From: Bradyrhizobium algeriense
Lineage (GTDB): Bacteria; Pseudomonadota; Alphaproteobacteria; Rhizobiales; Xanthobacteraceae
Length of the DNA: 64,000 bases
Reading direction: 5' to 3'
Assembly (NCBI RefSeq): GCF_003062295.1
Contig: NZ_PYCN01000003.1
Location: 124,001 to 188,000 of the forward strand
Numbering within the stretch: position 1 is the first letter of the stretch; every line of letters begins with the position of its first letter. The notes under the pieces are model-generated. The model made no database searches and had not been told where the DNA came from. It saw only the letters and a list, made by a program, of their open reading frames with translations. Positions 8,339 to 18,390 of the stretch are shown here, in pieces. A program made the position numbers and the translations under genes.

Positions 8339-9307
8339 TTGCGATTTCGCGATCAGGACATTGTTTTCGCTGGCGGTGCCAAGGGACAGAATATCGACAT
8401 CCTCAGCGCCAATCCGGTCAATTACTTCCAAGTCATCAGCAATGCCGCCGAGCTGCCGAGACTTGTCATCGACGGCAAGCTGTTCCTGCCCACATCGGAG
8501 CATCGCAAGCGCAACGGGAAGCTGCCGCTTGTCATAGTGGTGCCGGGCAGCCTCGGCGTCGCGCCCTCGCACCTCAAACATGCCGAAACGGTGGTGAGCG
8601 ACGGCTTTGCGGCTTTTGTGCTCGACAGTTTTGGTGCGCGCGATGTGACGTCCACGGTCGCCAACCAAACCCAGTTCTCCTTTGCCGCCAGCGCCTATGA
8701 CGTGCTGTCGGCCTGGCAGGTGCTGTCGGCCCATCCGGAGATCGACGCCTCACGCATCGGCGCGCAAGGCCATAGCCGCGGCGGCTCGGCGGTGCTGACG
8801 GCGGCGACGCGACGTTTTGCCGATGCGGTGGTCGGCGCCGGCGCCGGTTTTCGCAGCGTGCTCGCCGCCTATCCCTGGAGCGGCCACCAGTTCCTCGATC
8901 CCTCCGTCGATGAAACCGAAATCCGCGTCATCATGGGCGATGCCGATGAATGGTGCTCGCCGATGCAGGTGCAGGGCCATTGCCAGGCGATCCGCCTCTC
9001 CGGCGGAAGAGCAACGATGCGGCTGATCGGCGGCGCGCAGCACAGCTTTGACCGCGGCACCGGTATCGAGAATGTTCCCGACGCATCCGTCTCCCCCGCC
9101 GCGCCGACGGCCTATACCGCCAATAACGGCGCCTTCATCCATCCGCTCACGGGCGTCGCGGACAGCAAGCTCGTCGACCGCGACCTGATGATCTATGCGC
9201 TGAAGGCGGGCTATGGCCGGAAGGGCGCCAAGATTGGAAGCCGCGACGGCGATGCCGAGCTGTTTAAAACAGACATGCTGGCGTTCTGGCGGCGGACGCT
9301 GGGCTGA
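8339..9307 (+). CDS. Dienelactone hydrolase-like alpha/beta hydrolase
   Basis: The protein has 322 residues from a TTG at 8339, chosen because GGGAGGG stands 7-8 bases upstream and the recognisable fold starts soon after. Alternative starts in frame (GTG 8210, GGAG site; others near 8069) would add a low-complexity stretch unlike the family. The core shows LPLVIVVPGS (oxyanion strand), a VLDSFGARDV segment, the nucleophile elbow GHSRGG, an acidic turn near IMGDADEWC and a late His in GAQHSF, giving a plausible Ser-Asp-His triad. Members hydrolyse small esters or lactones; no substrate can be assigned. No signal peptide is seen with this start. Confidence 0.75.
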   Translation: MRFRDQDIVFAGGAKGQNIDILSANPVNYFQVISNAAELPRLVIDGKLFLPTSEHRKRNGKLPLVIVVPGSLGVAPSHLKHAETVVSDGFAAFVLDSFGARDVTSTVANQTQFSFAASAYDVLSAWQVLSAHPEIDASRIGAQGHSRGGSAVLTAATRRFADAVVGAGAGFRSVLAAYPWSGHQFLDPSVDETEIRVIMGDADEWCSPMQVQGHCQAIRLSGGRATMRLIGGAQHSFDRGTGIENVPDASVSPAAPTAYTANNGAFIHPLTGVADSKLVDRDLMIYALKAGYGRKGAKIGSRDGDAELFKTDMLAFWRRTLG

Positions 9308-9377
9308 AGCCGCTCACGCGCTTTCGTCATCGTTCCGACTTCGGGTGCGGCTATGATCGGCCCGAAAGGGATGGTCC

Positions 9378-10217
9378 ATGAGCGAATTTCGCCTGACGCA
9401 AATTTCCGATACCCACCTCGCCCGCCGTCTGCAGAAACTGACCGACAATTTTCACCGCGTCAGCGAGCATATCGACGCGACGCGGCCCGATCTCGTGATC
9501 AACAGCGGCGATATCTCCTTCGACGGTCCGACCAGCCGCAGCGATCTCGAATTTGCGAAGGAAATGCATGACGCACTGCCGGTGCCGTGCAGGCTTTTGC
9601 CCGGCAATCACGACGTCGGCGACAACCCGACGGCGATCGGCCCCGCACCGAAGCAGCCGGCGACCGAGGAAGAGCGGCGGAAATATCTGTCTGTGGCTGG
9701 CGAAGACCGTTGGCGTTTCGACGCGGCTGGCTGGTGTTTTATCGGGCTGAACTCGCTGATCATGAACACCGGAATCGAAAGCGAGGCCGAGCAGTTCGGC
9801 TGGCTGGTTTCAGAACTTGCAAGCGTGAACGGCAAGCCGGTCGCGCTATTCCTGCATAAGCCGCTATATCTGAACACGCCTGACGATCCCGAGATCGAGG
9901 CGTCGGCTATCCGCTACGTTCCGCAGCCCCGCCGCAAGAATCTGATCGAGATGTTTTCGGCGGTCGACCTGCGGCTGGTCGCCTCAGGCCACGTGCACCA
10001 GCGGCGCGACTTCACCTTCGGCCATACCCGCCATGTCTGGGCGCCGTCTGCCGGCTTCATCATTCCGGACCGGATGCAGGAAGTGATTGGCGCCAAGGAA
10101 GTCGGGCTGGTGGAGTACCGTTTCCAGCCCGACAGTTTTGAAGTCCGCCACGTCAGGGCGCCCGGCCAGACCGATGTCGGGCTGGACGAGCTGCTCGGCA
10201 AAGCGGCCAAGGACTGA
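9378..10217 (+). CDS. Metallophosphoesterase, CpdA-like class III phosphodiesterase
   Basis: A 279-residue calcineurin-like phosphoesterase. The metal-binding motifs appear in order: ISDTHL (9-14), NSGDISFDG (about 41-49), LPGNHD (about 74-79), a histidine in FLHKPLY, and GHVHQ near residue 209. Together these hold a binuclear metal centre. Class III enzymes of this size cleave cyclic nucleotides or related phosphodiesters; the substrate is undetermined. It is cytoplasmic, with no signal peptide, and a GGGATGG site lies just before ATG 9378. Confidence 0.88.
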   Translation: MSEFRLTQISDTHLARRLQKLTDNFHRVSEHIDATRPDLVINSGDISFDGPTSRSDLEFAKEMHDALPVPCRLLPGNHDVGDNPTAIGPAPKQPATEEERRKYLSVAGEDRWRFDAAGWCFIGLNSLIMNTGIESEAEQFGWLVSELASVNGKPVALFLHKPLYLNTPDDPEIEASAIRYVPQPRRKNLIEMFSAVDLRLVASGHVHQRRDFTFGHTRHVWAPSAGFIIPDRMQEVIGAKEVGLVEYRFQPDSFEVRHVRAPGQTDVGLDELLGKAAKD

Positions 10218-10305
10218 GGCTTTCTTGGGACCGCTCTGCTTCCGCTTTGATTGAGCACGACCTTCTCGAAAGATTTTCAGATCATGCTTCACGCGTTAGA
10301 GCGCA

Positions 10306-10578
10306 TCACCACTGACGTTCAACGAGGCCAAAGGAGGAGGAACCATCGTCCCATGGCGCTGTCGCAAATGCGCCTACGCGTGGAGCCGGGTGAAACCGGT
10401 TGCCGTAATAGTAGCCCGGTCCGGGCGTGACCCTGACACCGTAGCCTCCTGTGACGTAAGCGGAGTTCGGATAGTAGCCCGTCACGCCGGGTTCCTGGTA
10501 GACCACTTGAGCCATCGCAGGAGTGGCCAGCATCGTTGCGGCAACCAGACCGAGCGATAGTTTCTTGAAGTTCATCAT
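10306..10578 (-). CDS. Small secreted Gly/Tyr-rich protein
   Basis: A 90-residue protein with a clear signal peptide: MMNFKK, a hydrophobic core LSLGLVAATMLA, and an Ala-Met-Ala cleavage site near residue 23. The mature part is rich in Tyr, Gly and Pro (GVTGYYPNSAYVTGGYG, GPGYYYGNRF), suggesting an extended or unstructured periplasmic protein. No enzymatic motif is visible. GGAG lies 7 bases before the first ATG. It has its own EcfG-type promoter (10607-10631), so it is probably part of the general stress response. Confidence 0.75.
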   Translation of the reverse strand: MMNFKKLSLGLVAATMLATPAMAQVVYQEPGVTGYYPNSAYVTGGYGVRVTPGPGYYYGNRFHPAPRVGAFATAPWDDGSSSFGLVERQW

Positions 10579-10606
10579 TTGGCTTCTCCATTGGATGTCA
10601 AAACCA

Positions 10607-10631
10607 AACGATGCTTTCGAAGGGACGTTCC
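10607..10631 (-). promoter_or_regulatory. EcfG-type general-stress sigma promoter
   Basis: On the minus strand GGAAC (10631-10627) is followed after exactly 16 bases by CGTT (10610-10607). This is the alphaproteobacterial EcfG consensus GGAAC-N16/17-CGTT. It lies 29 bases upstream of the start of the small secreted protein gene, a good distance for a short leader. The same search by eye near other genes found no equally good match. Confidence 0.7.
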
Positions 10632-10681
10632 CCCATCCATCTCAAGTGGCTGTGAGGTTCGCGTTGCAGGTTCCGGTTGGC

Positions 10682-11704
10682 TCAAATTTTATCCGGCCCG
10701 ACGCGAACCAACTGCTTGCCGAAATTGGCGCCCTTCAGAAGGCCCATGAACGCTGCAGGCGCGCTGTCGAGGCCTTCGGTGACGAACTCCTTGTGCTTTA
10801 CCTTGCCCTCGCGAACCCAGCCCGACATGTCGCACAGGAAGTCGCCGTGACGCGCGGCAAAGTCGCTGACGATGAAGCCGCGGATGGTCAGCCGCTTGGT
10901 CAGTACGTTGCGCATCATCGCCGGTGCCCATTTCGGCGCCACGGCTTGCGTATCGTTGTAATGCGCGATCAGGCCGCAGACGGGCACGCGCGCAAAGGCA
11001 TTGAGCAGCGGAAACACCGCTTCGAACACCGCGCCGCCGACGTTCTCGAAATAGACGTCGATGCCTTTCGGGCAGGCAAACTTAAGCTTCGCGGCGAGAT
11101 CGGTTTCGCGGTGATCGAGGCAATCGTCGAAGCCGAGCTCGTTCTTCACGTAAGCGCACTTGTCCTTGCCGCCGGCGATGCCGACCGCGCGTGCGCCCTT
11201 GATCTTCGCGATCTGGCCGACCGCCGAGCCGACCGCGCCGGAGGCCGCCGCGACGACGACGGTCTCGCCGGCCTGCGGTTTGCCGATATCGAGCAGGCCT
11301 GTGTAGGCGGTCATGCCGGGCATGCCGAGCACGCCAACGGCGGTCGAGATCGGCGCGATCTTCGGATCGATTTTCGCCAGGCCCTTGCCGTCGGAGATGG
11401 CGTGCGTCTGCCAGCCGGCGCGCGACAGCACGATGTCGCCCTTGGCGAAGGCGGAATTATTCGACGCGATCACCTCGCTGACGGTGCCGCCTTCCATCAC
11501 GCCGTCGATCGGCACCGGCTGCGCGTAGGACGGCCCGTCGCTCATACGCCCACGCATGTAGGGATCGAGCGAGAGCCAGATGGTGCGCAGGAGGACTTCG
11601 CCCGCGCCCGGTGTCGGAATCTCGCAATCTTCAAGGCGGAAGTCGGAGGGTTTGGGTTCGCCGACGGGGCGTGAGGCAAGAACGATGCGTTTGCCCTGGG
11701 ACAT
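10682..11704 (-). CDS. NADP-dependent zinc-free medium-chain oxidoreductase (CurA/YncB-like)
   Basis: 340 residues from ATG 11704, which follows GGAGGAACC; longer versions run into a repeat. The sequence resembles the LTB4-dehydrogenase/CurA branch of the MDR superfamily: SLDPYMRGRMSD early, VLGMPGMTAYTGL, and AAASGAVGSAVGQIAK as the NADP-binding glycine loop, then YFENVGG. No zinc-binding Cys set is present. These enzymes reduce alpha,beta double bonds of enones or aldehydes. It lies upstream of a repeat separating it from guaB. Confidence 0.88.
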   Translation of the reverse strand: MSQGKRIVLASRPVGEPKPSDFRLEDCEIPTPGAGEVLLRTIWLSLDPYMRGRMSDGPSYAQPVPIDGVMEGGTVSEVIASNNSAFAKGDIVLSRAGWQTHAISDGKGLAKIDPKIAPISTAVGVLGMPGMTAYTGLLDIGKPQAGETVVVAAASGAVGSAVGQIAKIKGARAVGIAGGKDKCAYVKNELGFDDCLDHRETDLAAKLKFACPKGIDVYFENVGGAVFEAVFPLLNAFARVPVCGLIAHYNDTQAVAPKWAPAMMRNVLTKRLTIRGFIVSDFAARHGDFLCDMSGWVREGKVKHKEFVTEGLDSAPAAFMGLLKGANFGKQLVRVGPDKI

Positions 11705-11734
11705 GATGGTTCCTCCGGATTGTTGGTTGTTGTT

Positions 11735-11820
11735 CGTCATTGCGAGCGTAGCGAAGCAATCCACGCCTCCGCAAGCGGCGAAATGGATTGCTTCGTCGCT
11801 GACGCTCCTCGCAAATGACG
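11735..11820. repeat. CGTCATTGCGAG inverted repeat
   Basis: The ends CGTCATTGCGAGCG and CGCTCCTCGCAAATGACG pair with one another, and GCGAAGCAATCCACG pairs with ATGGATTGCTTCG inside. It lies between the oxidoreductase and guaB. Only one copy of this family was seen in the window. Confidence 0.8.
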
Positions 11821-11850
11821 GCTTAAATTCCGCCAGCCGGACTACAGGCC

Positions 11851-13380
<1,530 letters not shown>

Positions 13381-13550
13381 TTATAGATGAACGCCGCCTC
13401 CGGCGATGCTATCGGCATCGCCGTCGAATCGAAGCCCATCGGTGGGGTTGACGGTGGTCGATAGCATGGCGGGACGCCGAATCAAAGCGTTTGCCAGCTA
13501 TGCACAGGCTTTTCGGGAAAAGCCGCAATCCCAAGGGGTTAGCGGCGGCC

Positions 13551-13799
13551 TTAGGATCGGTATCCCGGCGGCGGACCGTGCTGGCGGATCGCCTCCACCA
13601 CCTCGCGGTGCCGGCGGTCCTCCCGCTTCATGTGAACCGCGATCAGCGCATGCGCCGAGGGCACCAGCAGCAGGACGTGGAAAATCAGCCCGAAAACCAG
13701 GCAAAACACGATCAGGACTAGGTTGAAAATCGCCGAAAACGGCTGCCCGTTCAGCAGCAGCCCGAGCGGCGGCAACAAGGCAGCAAGCACGTAGATCAT
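13551..13799 (-). CDS. YqaE/Pmp3-like two-helix membrane protein
   Basis: 82 residues: a hydrophobic segment beginning YVLAALLPPLGLLL, a second around 24-48 (AIFNLVLIVFCLVFGLIFHVLLLV), and a charged C-terminal tail HMKREDRRHREVVEAIRQHG. The short helix-PPLG-helix arrangement is that of the YqaE/Pmp3 family of small membrane proteins linked to membrane potential and stress, though similarity is limited. It lies between guaB and a divergent MFS gene. Confidence 0.6.
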   Translation of the reverse strand: MIYVLAALLPPLGLLLNGQPFSAIFNLVLIVFCLVFGLIFHVLLLVPSAHALIAVHMKREDRRHREVVEAIRQHGPPPGYRS

Positions 13800-13937
13800 G
13801 CGGACCTCCAGCGGCTGGCGCGGTGCATACCAGCGTCACGCAGGATTTAGGTGGTTTGCCCTGTTCCGCAATGGCCTGTGCGACAACGGGATGATACAGC
13901 GCCCTCGCCTGCCTCACTTTCCGGTCCCCCGATCCCG

Positions 13938-15413
13938 ATGACCAAAGAACGCCTGATCCCGCTGATCGTGGCCACCGCCCTGTTCATGGAGAACATGGAC
14001 TCGACGGTGATTGCGACCTCGCTGCCGGCGATCGCGGCCGATATCGGCACCAGCCCGCTGACGCTGAAGCTCGCCATCACGTCCTACCTGCTGTCGCTCG
14101 CGGTGTTCATCCCGGCCAGCGGCTGGACCGCCGATCGCTTTGGCGCGCGCATGGTGTTCTCGATCGCAATCGGCGTGTTCATGATCGGCTCGATCGGGTG
14201 TGCGCTGTCGCAGAACGTGACCCATTTCGTCATCGCCCGTATCCTGCAGGGCATGGGCGGCGCGATGATGACGCCGGTCGGACGGCTGGTGCTGTTGCGC
14301 TCGATCGACAAGAGCGCACTGGTTAACGCGATGACATGGGTGACGGTGCCGGCGCTGATCGGACCGGTGATCGGCCCGCCGCTCGGCGGCTTCATCACCA
14401 CCTACTTCTCCTGGCACTGGATCTTCCTGATCAACATCCCGATCGGGCTGCTCGGCATCTTCATGGCGATGAAGTATATCGACCCGATCAAGAGCGAGGA
14501 TCCCGAGCGCTTCGATCTCTACGGGCTGGTGCTGGCCGGGATCGGCCTTGCCGGCATCGCCTTCGGCCTCTCGGTTGCCGGCCTCGGCCTGCTGCCCTGG
14601 CCTGTGGTCACCGGCCTCGTTGCGGTCGGCACGATCTCGATGACGCTCTACGTGATGCATGCGAGGCGGACCGGATCGCCGGTGCTGGATTTCTCGCTGC
14701 TGCGCTTGTCGACCATGCGCGCCAGCATCATCGGCGGCTTCCTGTTCCGCCTCGGCATCGGCGCGCTGCCGTTCCTGCTGCCGCTGTTGATGCAGGAAGG
14801 TTTTGGCCTGACGCCGTTCCAGTCCGGCCTCGTCACGTTTGCCTCAGCCGTGGGCGCCATGGGCATGAAGACGCTGGCCGCGCGCATCATCCGCGCCTTC
14901 GGTTTTCGCAACATGATGACGGTCAATGCCGTCGTCAGCGCGGTCTTCCTAGCCGCCTGCGCCCTGTTCACGGTGACGACGCCGCTGCTGCTGATCTTCA
15001 TCATCCTGGTCGTCGGCGGATTCTTCCGCTCGCTGCAATTCACCGCGATCAATACGGTGGCCTATGCGGAGGTCGAGCCGGCGCAGATGAGCCGCGCCAC
15101 CACGCTGGTCAGCGTCAACCAGCAACTGGCGATTTCCGCCGGCGTCGCGGTCGGTGCGTTCTCGGTGGAATCGACCATGCTGTGGCACCATGTCACCGAA
15201 CTGAGCGCCGACGTATTCCCGCCGGCGTTCCTCGTGGTCGCGCTCATCTCGGCCGCGTCGGCGTATTTCTTCTGGCAGATGCCCGATGACGCCGGCCACG
15301 AAATTTCCGGGCGCAAGGTGGTCGAGATTTCCAGCCGCAAGGGCGCGGAAAAGGCGGCGACCAAGGCCGCCAGCGAAGGTACCGGAGACGCACGGGATCA
15401 GCGGCTGGGCTGA
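13938..15413 (+). CDS. DHA2-family MFS drug/efflux transporter
   Basis: A 491-residue inner-membrane transporter with about 14 hydrophobic segments. It has the DHA2 signature ALFMENMDSTVIATSLPAIAADI in TM1, an RFGAR loop (motif A), RILQGMGGAMMTPVGRL and the GPVIGPPLGGFI (motif C) typical of proton antiporters. The C-terminus is charged and cytoplasmic. ATG 13938 was taken because the transmembrane core follows directly; an upstream extension to 13851 is low-complexity. No TetR or membrane-fusion partner is adjacent, so the substrate is unknown. Confidence 0.9.
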   Translation: MTKERLIPLIVATALFMENMDSTVIATSLPAIAADIGTSPLTLKLAITSYLLSLAVFIPASGWTADRFGARMVFSIAIGVFMIGSIGCALSQNVTHFVIARILQGMGGAMMTPVGRLVLLRSIDKSALVNAMTWVTVPALIGPVIGPPLGGFITTYFSWHWIFLINIPIGLLGIFMAMKYIDPIKSEDPERFDLYGLVLAGIGLAGIAFGLSVAGLGLLPWPVVTGLVAVGTISMTLYVMHARRTGSPVLDFSLLRLSTMRASIIGGFLFRLGIGALPFLLPLLMQEGFGLTPFQSGLVTFASAVGAMGMKTLAARIIRAFGFRNMMTVNAVVSAVFLAACALFTVTTPLLLIFIILVVGGFFRSLQFTAINTVAYAEVEPAQMSRATTLVSVNQQLAISAGVAVGAFSVESTMLWHHVTELSADVFPPAFLVVALISAASAYFFWQMPDDAGHEISGRKVVEISSRKGAEKAATKAASEGTGDARDQRLG

Positions 15414-15746
15414 CCGGGCGCGGCATCGCCCCGCTTGACGGCAACACCGGCAAGGCCAGGGACCGAGCTTTCCCGAGAGTTTTTCCGTTGCCGCTATGTA
15501 GGACACCCGACATCCAAAAAATTCGCCGCGAGAGTCACAAAGCGAACGGAAGCCCCGGCGCCGGTCCGTCATATACTTTGGTATAGGCCGGCGCGAGGCG
15601 GTCATCCGCGGCAGCACCTGCCTTTGTTGGAAGTTTGGGGGAATGGTTCCCGGTTCCGTCTCTGCGGCACAGTACGCGCCTCGGAAGGTCCGGGAACAAA
15701 AATCCGATCGTTGTTGATTTCAGTTTCGCTGAAAGGATGAAAACCC
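15414..15746. other. 333-base non-coding interval before the phasin gene
   Basis: No convincing gene. A long hairpin (GCGCCGG and CCGGCGC arms around a TATAC/GTATA inner stem) sits near 15560-15600, and an isolated GGAAC occurs at about 15690 without a correctly spaced CGTT. This is probably the promoter region and leader of the phasin gene. Confidence 0.5.
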
Positions 15747-16241
15747 GTGAGTGATGCCAATATGAACGTTGACGTGAATAGCAATCCGCCGAACCCGAAA
15801 GCGGCCGGACCACACGAAAAGCGCGGCTTTGACATGCCGTTCGTCGCGGTGTCCGGGATTTTTAATGGGATCGCCGAGCAAAACGTGACGCGGGCGAAGG
15901 AAGGCATCGAGAACATGAAGATTGCCTCGGGAGCAGTCACCGACGTTCTCCTGGAATCAAGTTCAACCAACGCAAGAGGCGCCGCGGACTACGCCGCCAA
16001 ATTGATCGAGTTCTCGGCCGCCAACACCAACTCCGCCTTCGAGTTTCTCACCCATCTCATGGGCACGAAGTCGCCCTCGGAAATCTTGCAGCTCTCCGCC
16101 GCACAGGGCTGCAAGAACTTCGGAGCCACGGCAGCACAAAACCGCGAGATTTGGGAGCTCACCCGCAAGATCGCGACCGAGAGTGCCAATCCAATCAAGA
16201 AGAGCTTTGCCGGCATGCTGCAGAAAGCGTCCTGGTTCTAA
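15747..16241 (+). CDS. Phasin-family granule-associated protein
   Basis: A 164-residue protein with a GTG start at 15747, set by AAAGGATG about nine bases upstream. After a Pro-rich leader, the body is almost all amphipathic alpha-helix. It contains FNGIAEQNVTRAKEGIENMK, a typical phasin stretch, and AAKLIEFSAANTNSAFEFL. Phasins coat polyhydroxyalkanoate granules and control their size. No PHA synthase or depolymerase gene is nearby. A strong hairpin follows the gene. Confidence 0.82.
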   Translation: MSDANMNVDVNSNPPNPKAAGPHEKRGFDMPFVAVSGIFNGIAEQNVTRAKEGIENMKIASGAVTDVLLESSSTNARGAADYAAKLIEFSAANTNSAFEFLTHLMGTKSPSEILQLSAAQGCKNFGATAAQNREIWELTRKIATESANPIKKSFAGMLQKASWF

Positions 16242-16263
16242 GTCACTTTCGCAGCCCGACAGG

Positions 16264-16309
16264 ATCGGCTGGAACGAGCGCTCCACGAGAAGGGCGCATT
16301 CCAGCCGAT
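16264..16309. terminator. Perfect 11-bp hairpin after the phasin gene
   Basis: ATCGGCTGGAA and TTCCAGCCGAT pair perfectly across a 24-base loop that contains a weaker inner GCGC pairing. No T-run follows, so it is either a factor-dependent end or an mRNA-stabilising stem. It stands between the phasin stop and the next small gene. Confidence 0.5.
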
Positions 16310-16356
16310 GTCGAGCTGACATGCCGCAATACAAAAATCCAGGGACGGAAGAACAG

Positions 16357-16569
16357 ATGGGCGTCGTCATGATCAAATGCCCCGAGACGGGGCGCGCTAT
16401 TCCGACGGGCATGAATGCGGATCGGGAGAAGTTTCGCTGCAGTCCGGTGTTTTTCGCGCGGACGTTCTGCTCGATCTGCGAGGTCAGTCACGAATGGTTT
16501 GCCAGGGAGGCTTGGGTTCACGAGCCAGCAGAGAAGCGGCTCAAGCTAAAGGCCATTCTCAGCCTGTAA
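16357..16569 (+). CDS. Small conserved hypothetical protein
   Basis: 70 residues from ATG 16357; an upstream ATG at 16321 would add 12. The core reads IKCPETGRAIPTGM, then CSPVFFARTFCSICEVSHEWFARE, with three to four cysteines, two of them as a Cys-x-x-Cys pair, suggesting a small metal-binding knuckle. I recognise the pattern as a widespread rhizobial hypothetical of no known function. A hairpin separates it from the phasin gene. Confidence 0.6.
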   Translation: MGVVMIKCPETGRAIPTGMNADREKFRCSPVFFARTFCSICEVSHEWFAREAWVHEPAEKRLKLKAILSL

Positions 16570-16606
16570 TCAGCGTAGAGCCGCTGAAGCCCTTGCTGCA
16601 ACTCCG

Positions 16607-17440
16607 TCAATGGCCCCTCGAGCGGGGGCCGGTCACTCTCTGGCCTGGCGTGCGGCGATGAACCTCCTCTGCCTGGGCAAACAAGGCATGTCGATCGCGG
16701 GGATGCCGGACAGGCCCCGGCGGCGTCATCTCCTCCGGCAAGACGATCCGACCGATCCTGCGGCGCATGAGCTGGTAGCACTCGCATGCTGCTGCTTCGA
16801 GTCGCGGCCTGTCGATCTCAATGAAGGAGCGTCGATTGGATCGGACCGCACCCGAGTCACGGAGCTTGCAAACGGCATGCGTCACCGTCGTTCGCCGCAC
16901 GCCGAGAAATTCCGCAAGCGTCTCCTGCGTCAGCGGCAGGGTGTCCCCGTCAAGCCGATCGTGGACATGCAGCAACCATCTCGCCAGACGGGCTTCGACC
17001 GAGTGTAGCGCATTGCAGGCCGCAACGTGCTGAAATTGTGCCATCAGTGCCCTGGAGAGGATCTGAACCGCGCCATTCAAGGCGCTGCTGCGGTCGAGCG
17101 CCGCTTGAAACCGTGCCGGCGAAATCTGCAACGTGGTCCCCGCCACCCGGACCACCGCGGTCATCGGAGAGCGGGAAGGCCCCAGCGTCGACAGGATGCC
17201 CACAGCTCCCTCGTTGCCGACGAGAGCGGTCGCGACCGTTTGCCCGCTCGGCATGTCCATGATGAAGGCGATCAAGCCGCTGAGAGGGAAATAGATCTTT
17301 TCGACTACGTCACCCGACCGCATCAGCACGGCGTCACGTTCAAGCGGGACCATTCGGAAATGAGGCACCAGGAATTTAAGATCTGCTGGCGGCAATGCAG
17401 CTAACAGTCGATTACCAACTCTGGCCCTGTGCTCCATCAC
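16607..17440 (-). CDS. Crp/Fnr-family transcriptional regulator
   Basis: 277 residues. The N-terminal beta-roll cyclic-nucleotide-like domain (residues 20-150) includes GDVVEKIYFPLSGLIAF and lacks the four Fnr cysteines. The C-terminal winged helix has LTQETLAEFLGVRRTTVTHAVCKLRDSGAV, the helix-turn-helix, followed by a long tail. The effector is unknown. Start is GTG 17440 or ATG 17437; GGAAGGAG lies upstream. It converges with the small gene ending at 16569. It is longer than a typical Crp because of the extra C-terminal 50 residues. Confidence 0.88.
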   Translation of the reverse strand: MMEHRARVGNRLLAALPPADLKFLVPHFRMVPLERDAVLMRSGDVVEKIYFPLSGLIAFIMDMPSGQTVATALVGNEGAVGILSTLGPSRSPMTAVVRVAGTTLQISPARFQAALDRSSALNGAVQILSRALMAQFQHVAACNALHSVEARLARWLLHVHDRLDGDTLPLTQETLAEFLGVRRTTVTHAVCKLRDSGAVRSNRRSFIEIDRPRLEAAACECYQLMRRRIGRIVLPEEMTPPGPVRHPRDRHALFAQAEEVHRRTPGQRVTGPRSRGH

Positions 17441-17643
17441 GGGAAAGCTCCTTCCCAGACGGATGCGCCGTACGCTGCAGAACTGCTGCTGGCGTCAGGC
17501 TGCATGCGAATAAACAGACCGCGCCGAGCAGGTAATATGCGCCATCCGGGAAAAAGTTCCAATGGCATTACTCAGGCGCGTCAACGCCGCTCACCCCGCA
17601 ACCAGGCAGACATTCATCGGCCGCGGCCGCGTAAAGGTTGCGC

Positions 17644-18333
17644 TTAAAGCCGGGTGGGCTGCCCGCGAAATCCCATCGCCAGCACATAGCGCTCCGACGA
17701 ATCCTGCCGGCTCGACGCCGGCTTGACGTGGCGCACGCTGGCGAAATCGCGCTTCAATTGCGCGACCAGTTCGGCGTCTGCGCCGCTCTGAAAGGCCTTG
17801 GCCAGAAACGTTCCGCCGGGATTGAGCACGTCGGCGGCAAACGCTGCCGCAGTTTCGATCAGGCCGACGATGCGCAACTGATCCGTCTTGCGGTGGCCGG
17901 TGGTGTTGGGCGCCATGTCGGACATCACGACGTCGGCACGACCGCCCATCATGGCGATCAGTTTTTCCGGCGCGTCCTCGGCCAGAAAGTCGAGCTGGGC
18001 GAAATTGACGCCGGGGACTTCCGGCATCTCCAGGAGATCGATCGCGACCACCTTGCCCTTGCCGTTGACCGCGCCGACACGCTTCGCCGCGATCTGGCTC
18101 CAGCCCCCGGGGGCGGCGCCGAGATCGACCACAGCGATGCCATGCTTGAGGAAGTGATACTTGTCGTCGATCTCGATCAGCTTGTAGGCCGCGCGCGAGC
18201 GATAGCCGTCCCGCTTGGCTTGCGCCACATAGGGATCATTGAGCTGCCGCTCCAGCCAGAGTTTTGATGACAGCTTGCGCTTGCCACCGCTCTTGACCGT
18301 GACGTGCAGGCGTCCGGTGGTGTCTTTTGCCAT
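17644..18333 (-). CDS. rlmE: 23S rRNA U2552 2'-O-methyltransferase
   Basis: RlmE methylates the ribose of U2552 in the A-loop of 23S rRNA, a late step in large-subunit maturation. The 229-residue protein has the SAM-binding [11 protein letters not shown] (70-80), the catalytic aspartate in SDMAPN (139) and a lysine in LAKAFQ near 179, followed by the conserved glutamate around 214; together these form the K-D-K-E set of FtsJ enzymes. It lies just downstream of ppx on the same strand, a common alphaproteobacterial arrangement. Confidence 0.95.
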   Translation of the reverse strand: MAKDTTGRLHVTVKSGGKRKLSSKLWLERQLNDPYVAQAKRDGYRSRAAYKLIEIDDKYHFLKHGIAVVDLGAAPGGWSQIAAKRVGAVNGKGKVVAIDLLEMPEVPGVNFAQLDFLAEDAPEKLIAMMGGRADVVMSDMAPNTTGHRKTDQLRIVGLIETAAAFAADVLNPGGTFLAKAFQSGADAELVAQLKRDFASVRHVKPASSRQDSSERYVLAMGFRGQPTRL

Positions 18334-18390
18334 GTCTGTCGGTGCCTTGGGGTGTCAGACGCGATCTAGCACATCACGCCACGCGGCGCA

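Noticed and set aside
15640..15720. EcfG promoter before the phasin gene
   Set aside because: GGAAC is present, but CGTT is 11 bases away, not 16-17.
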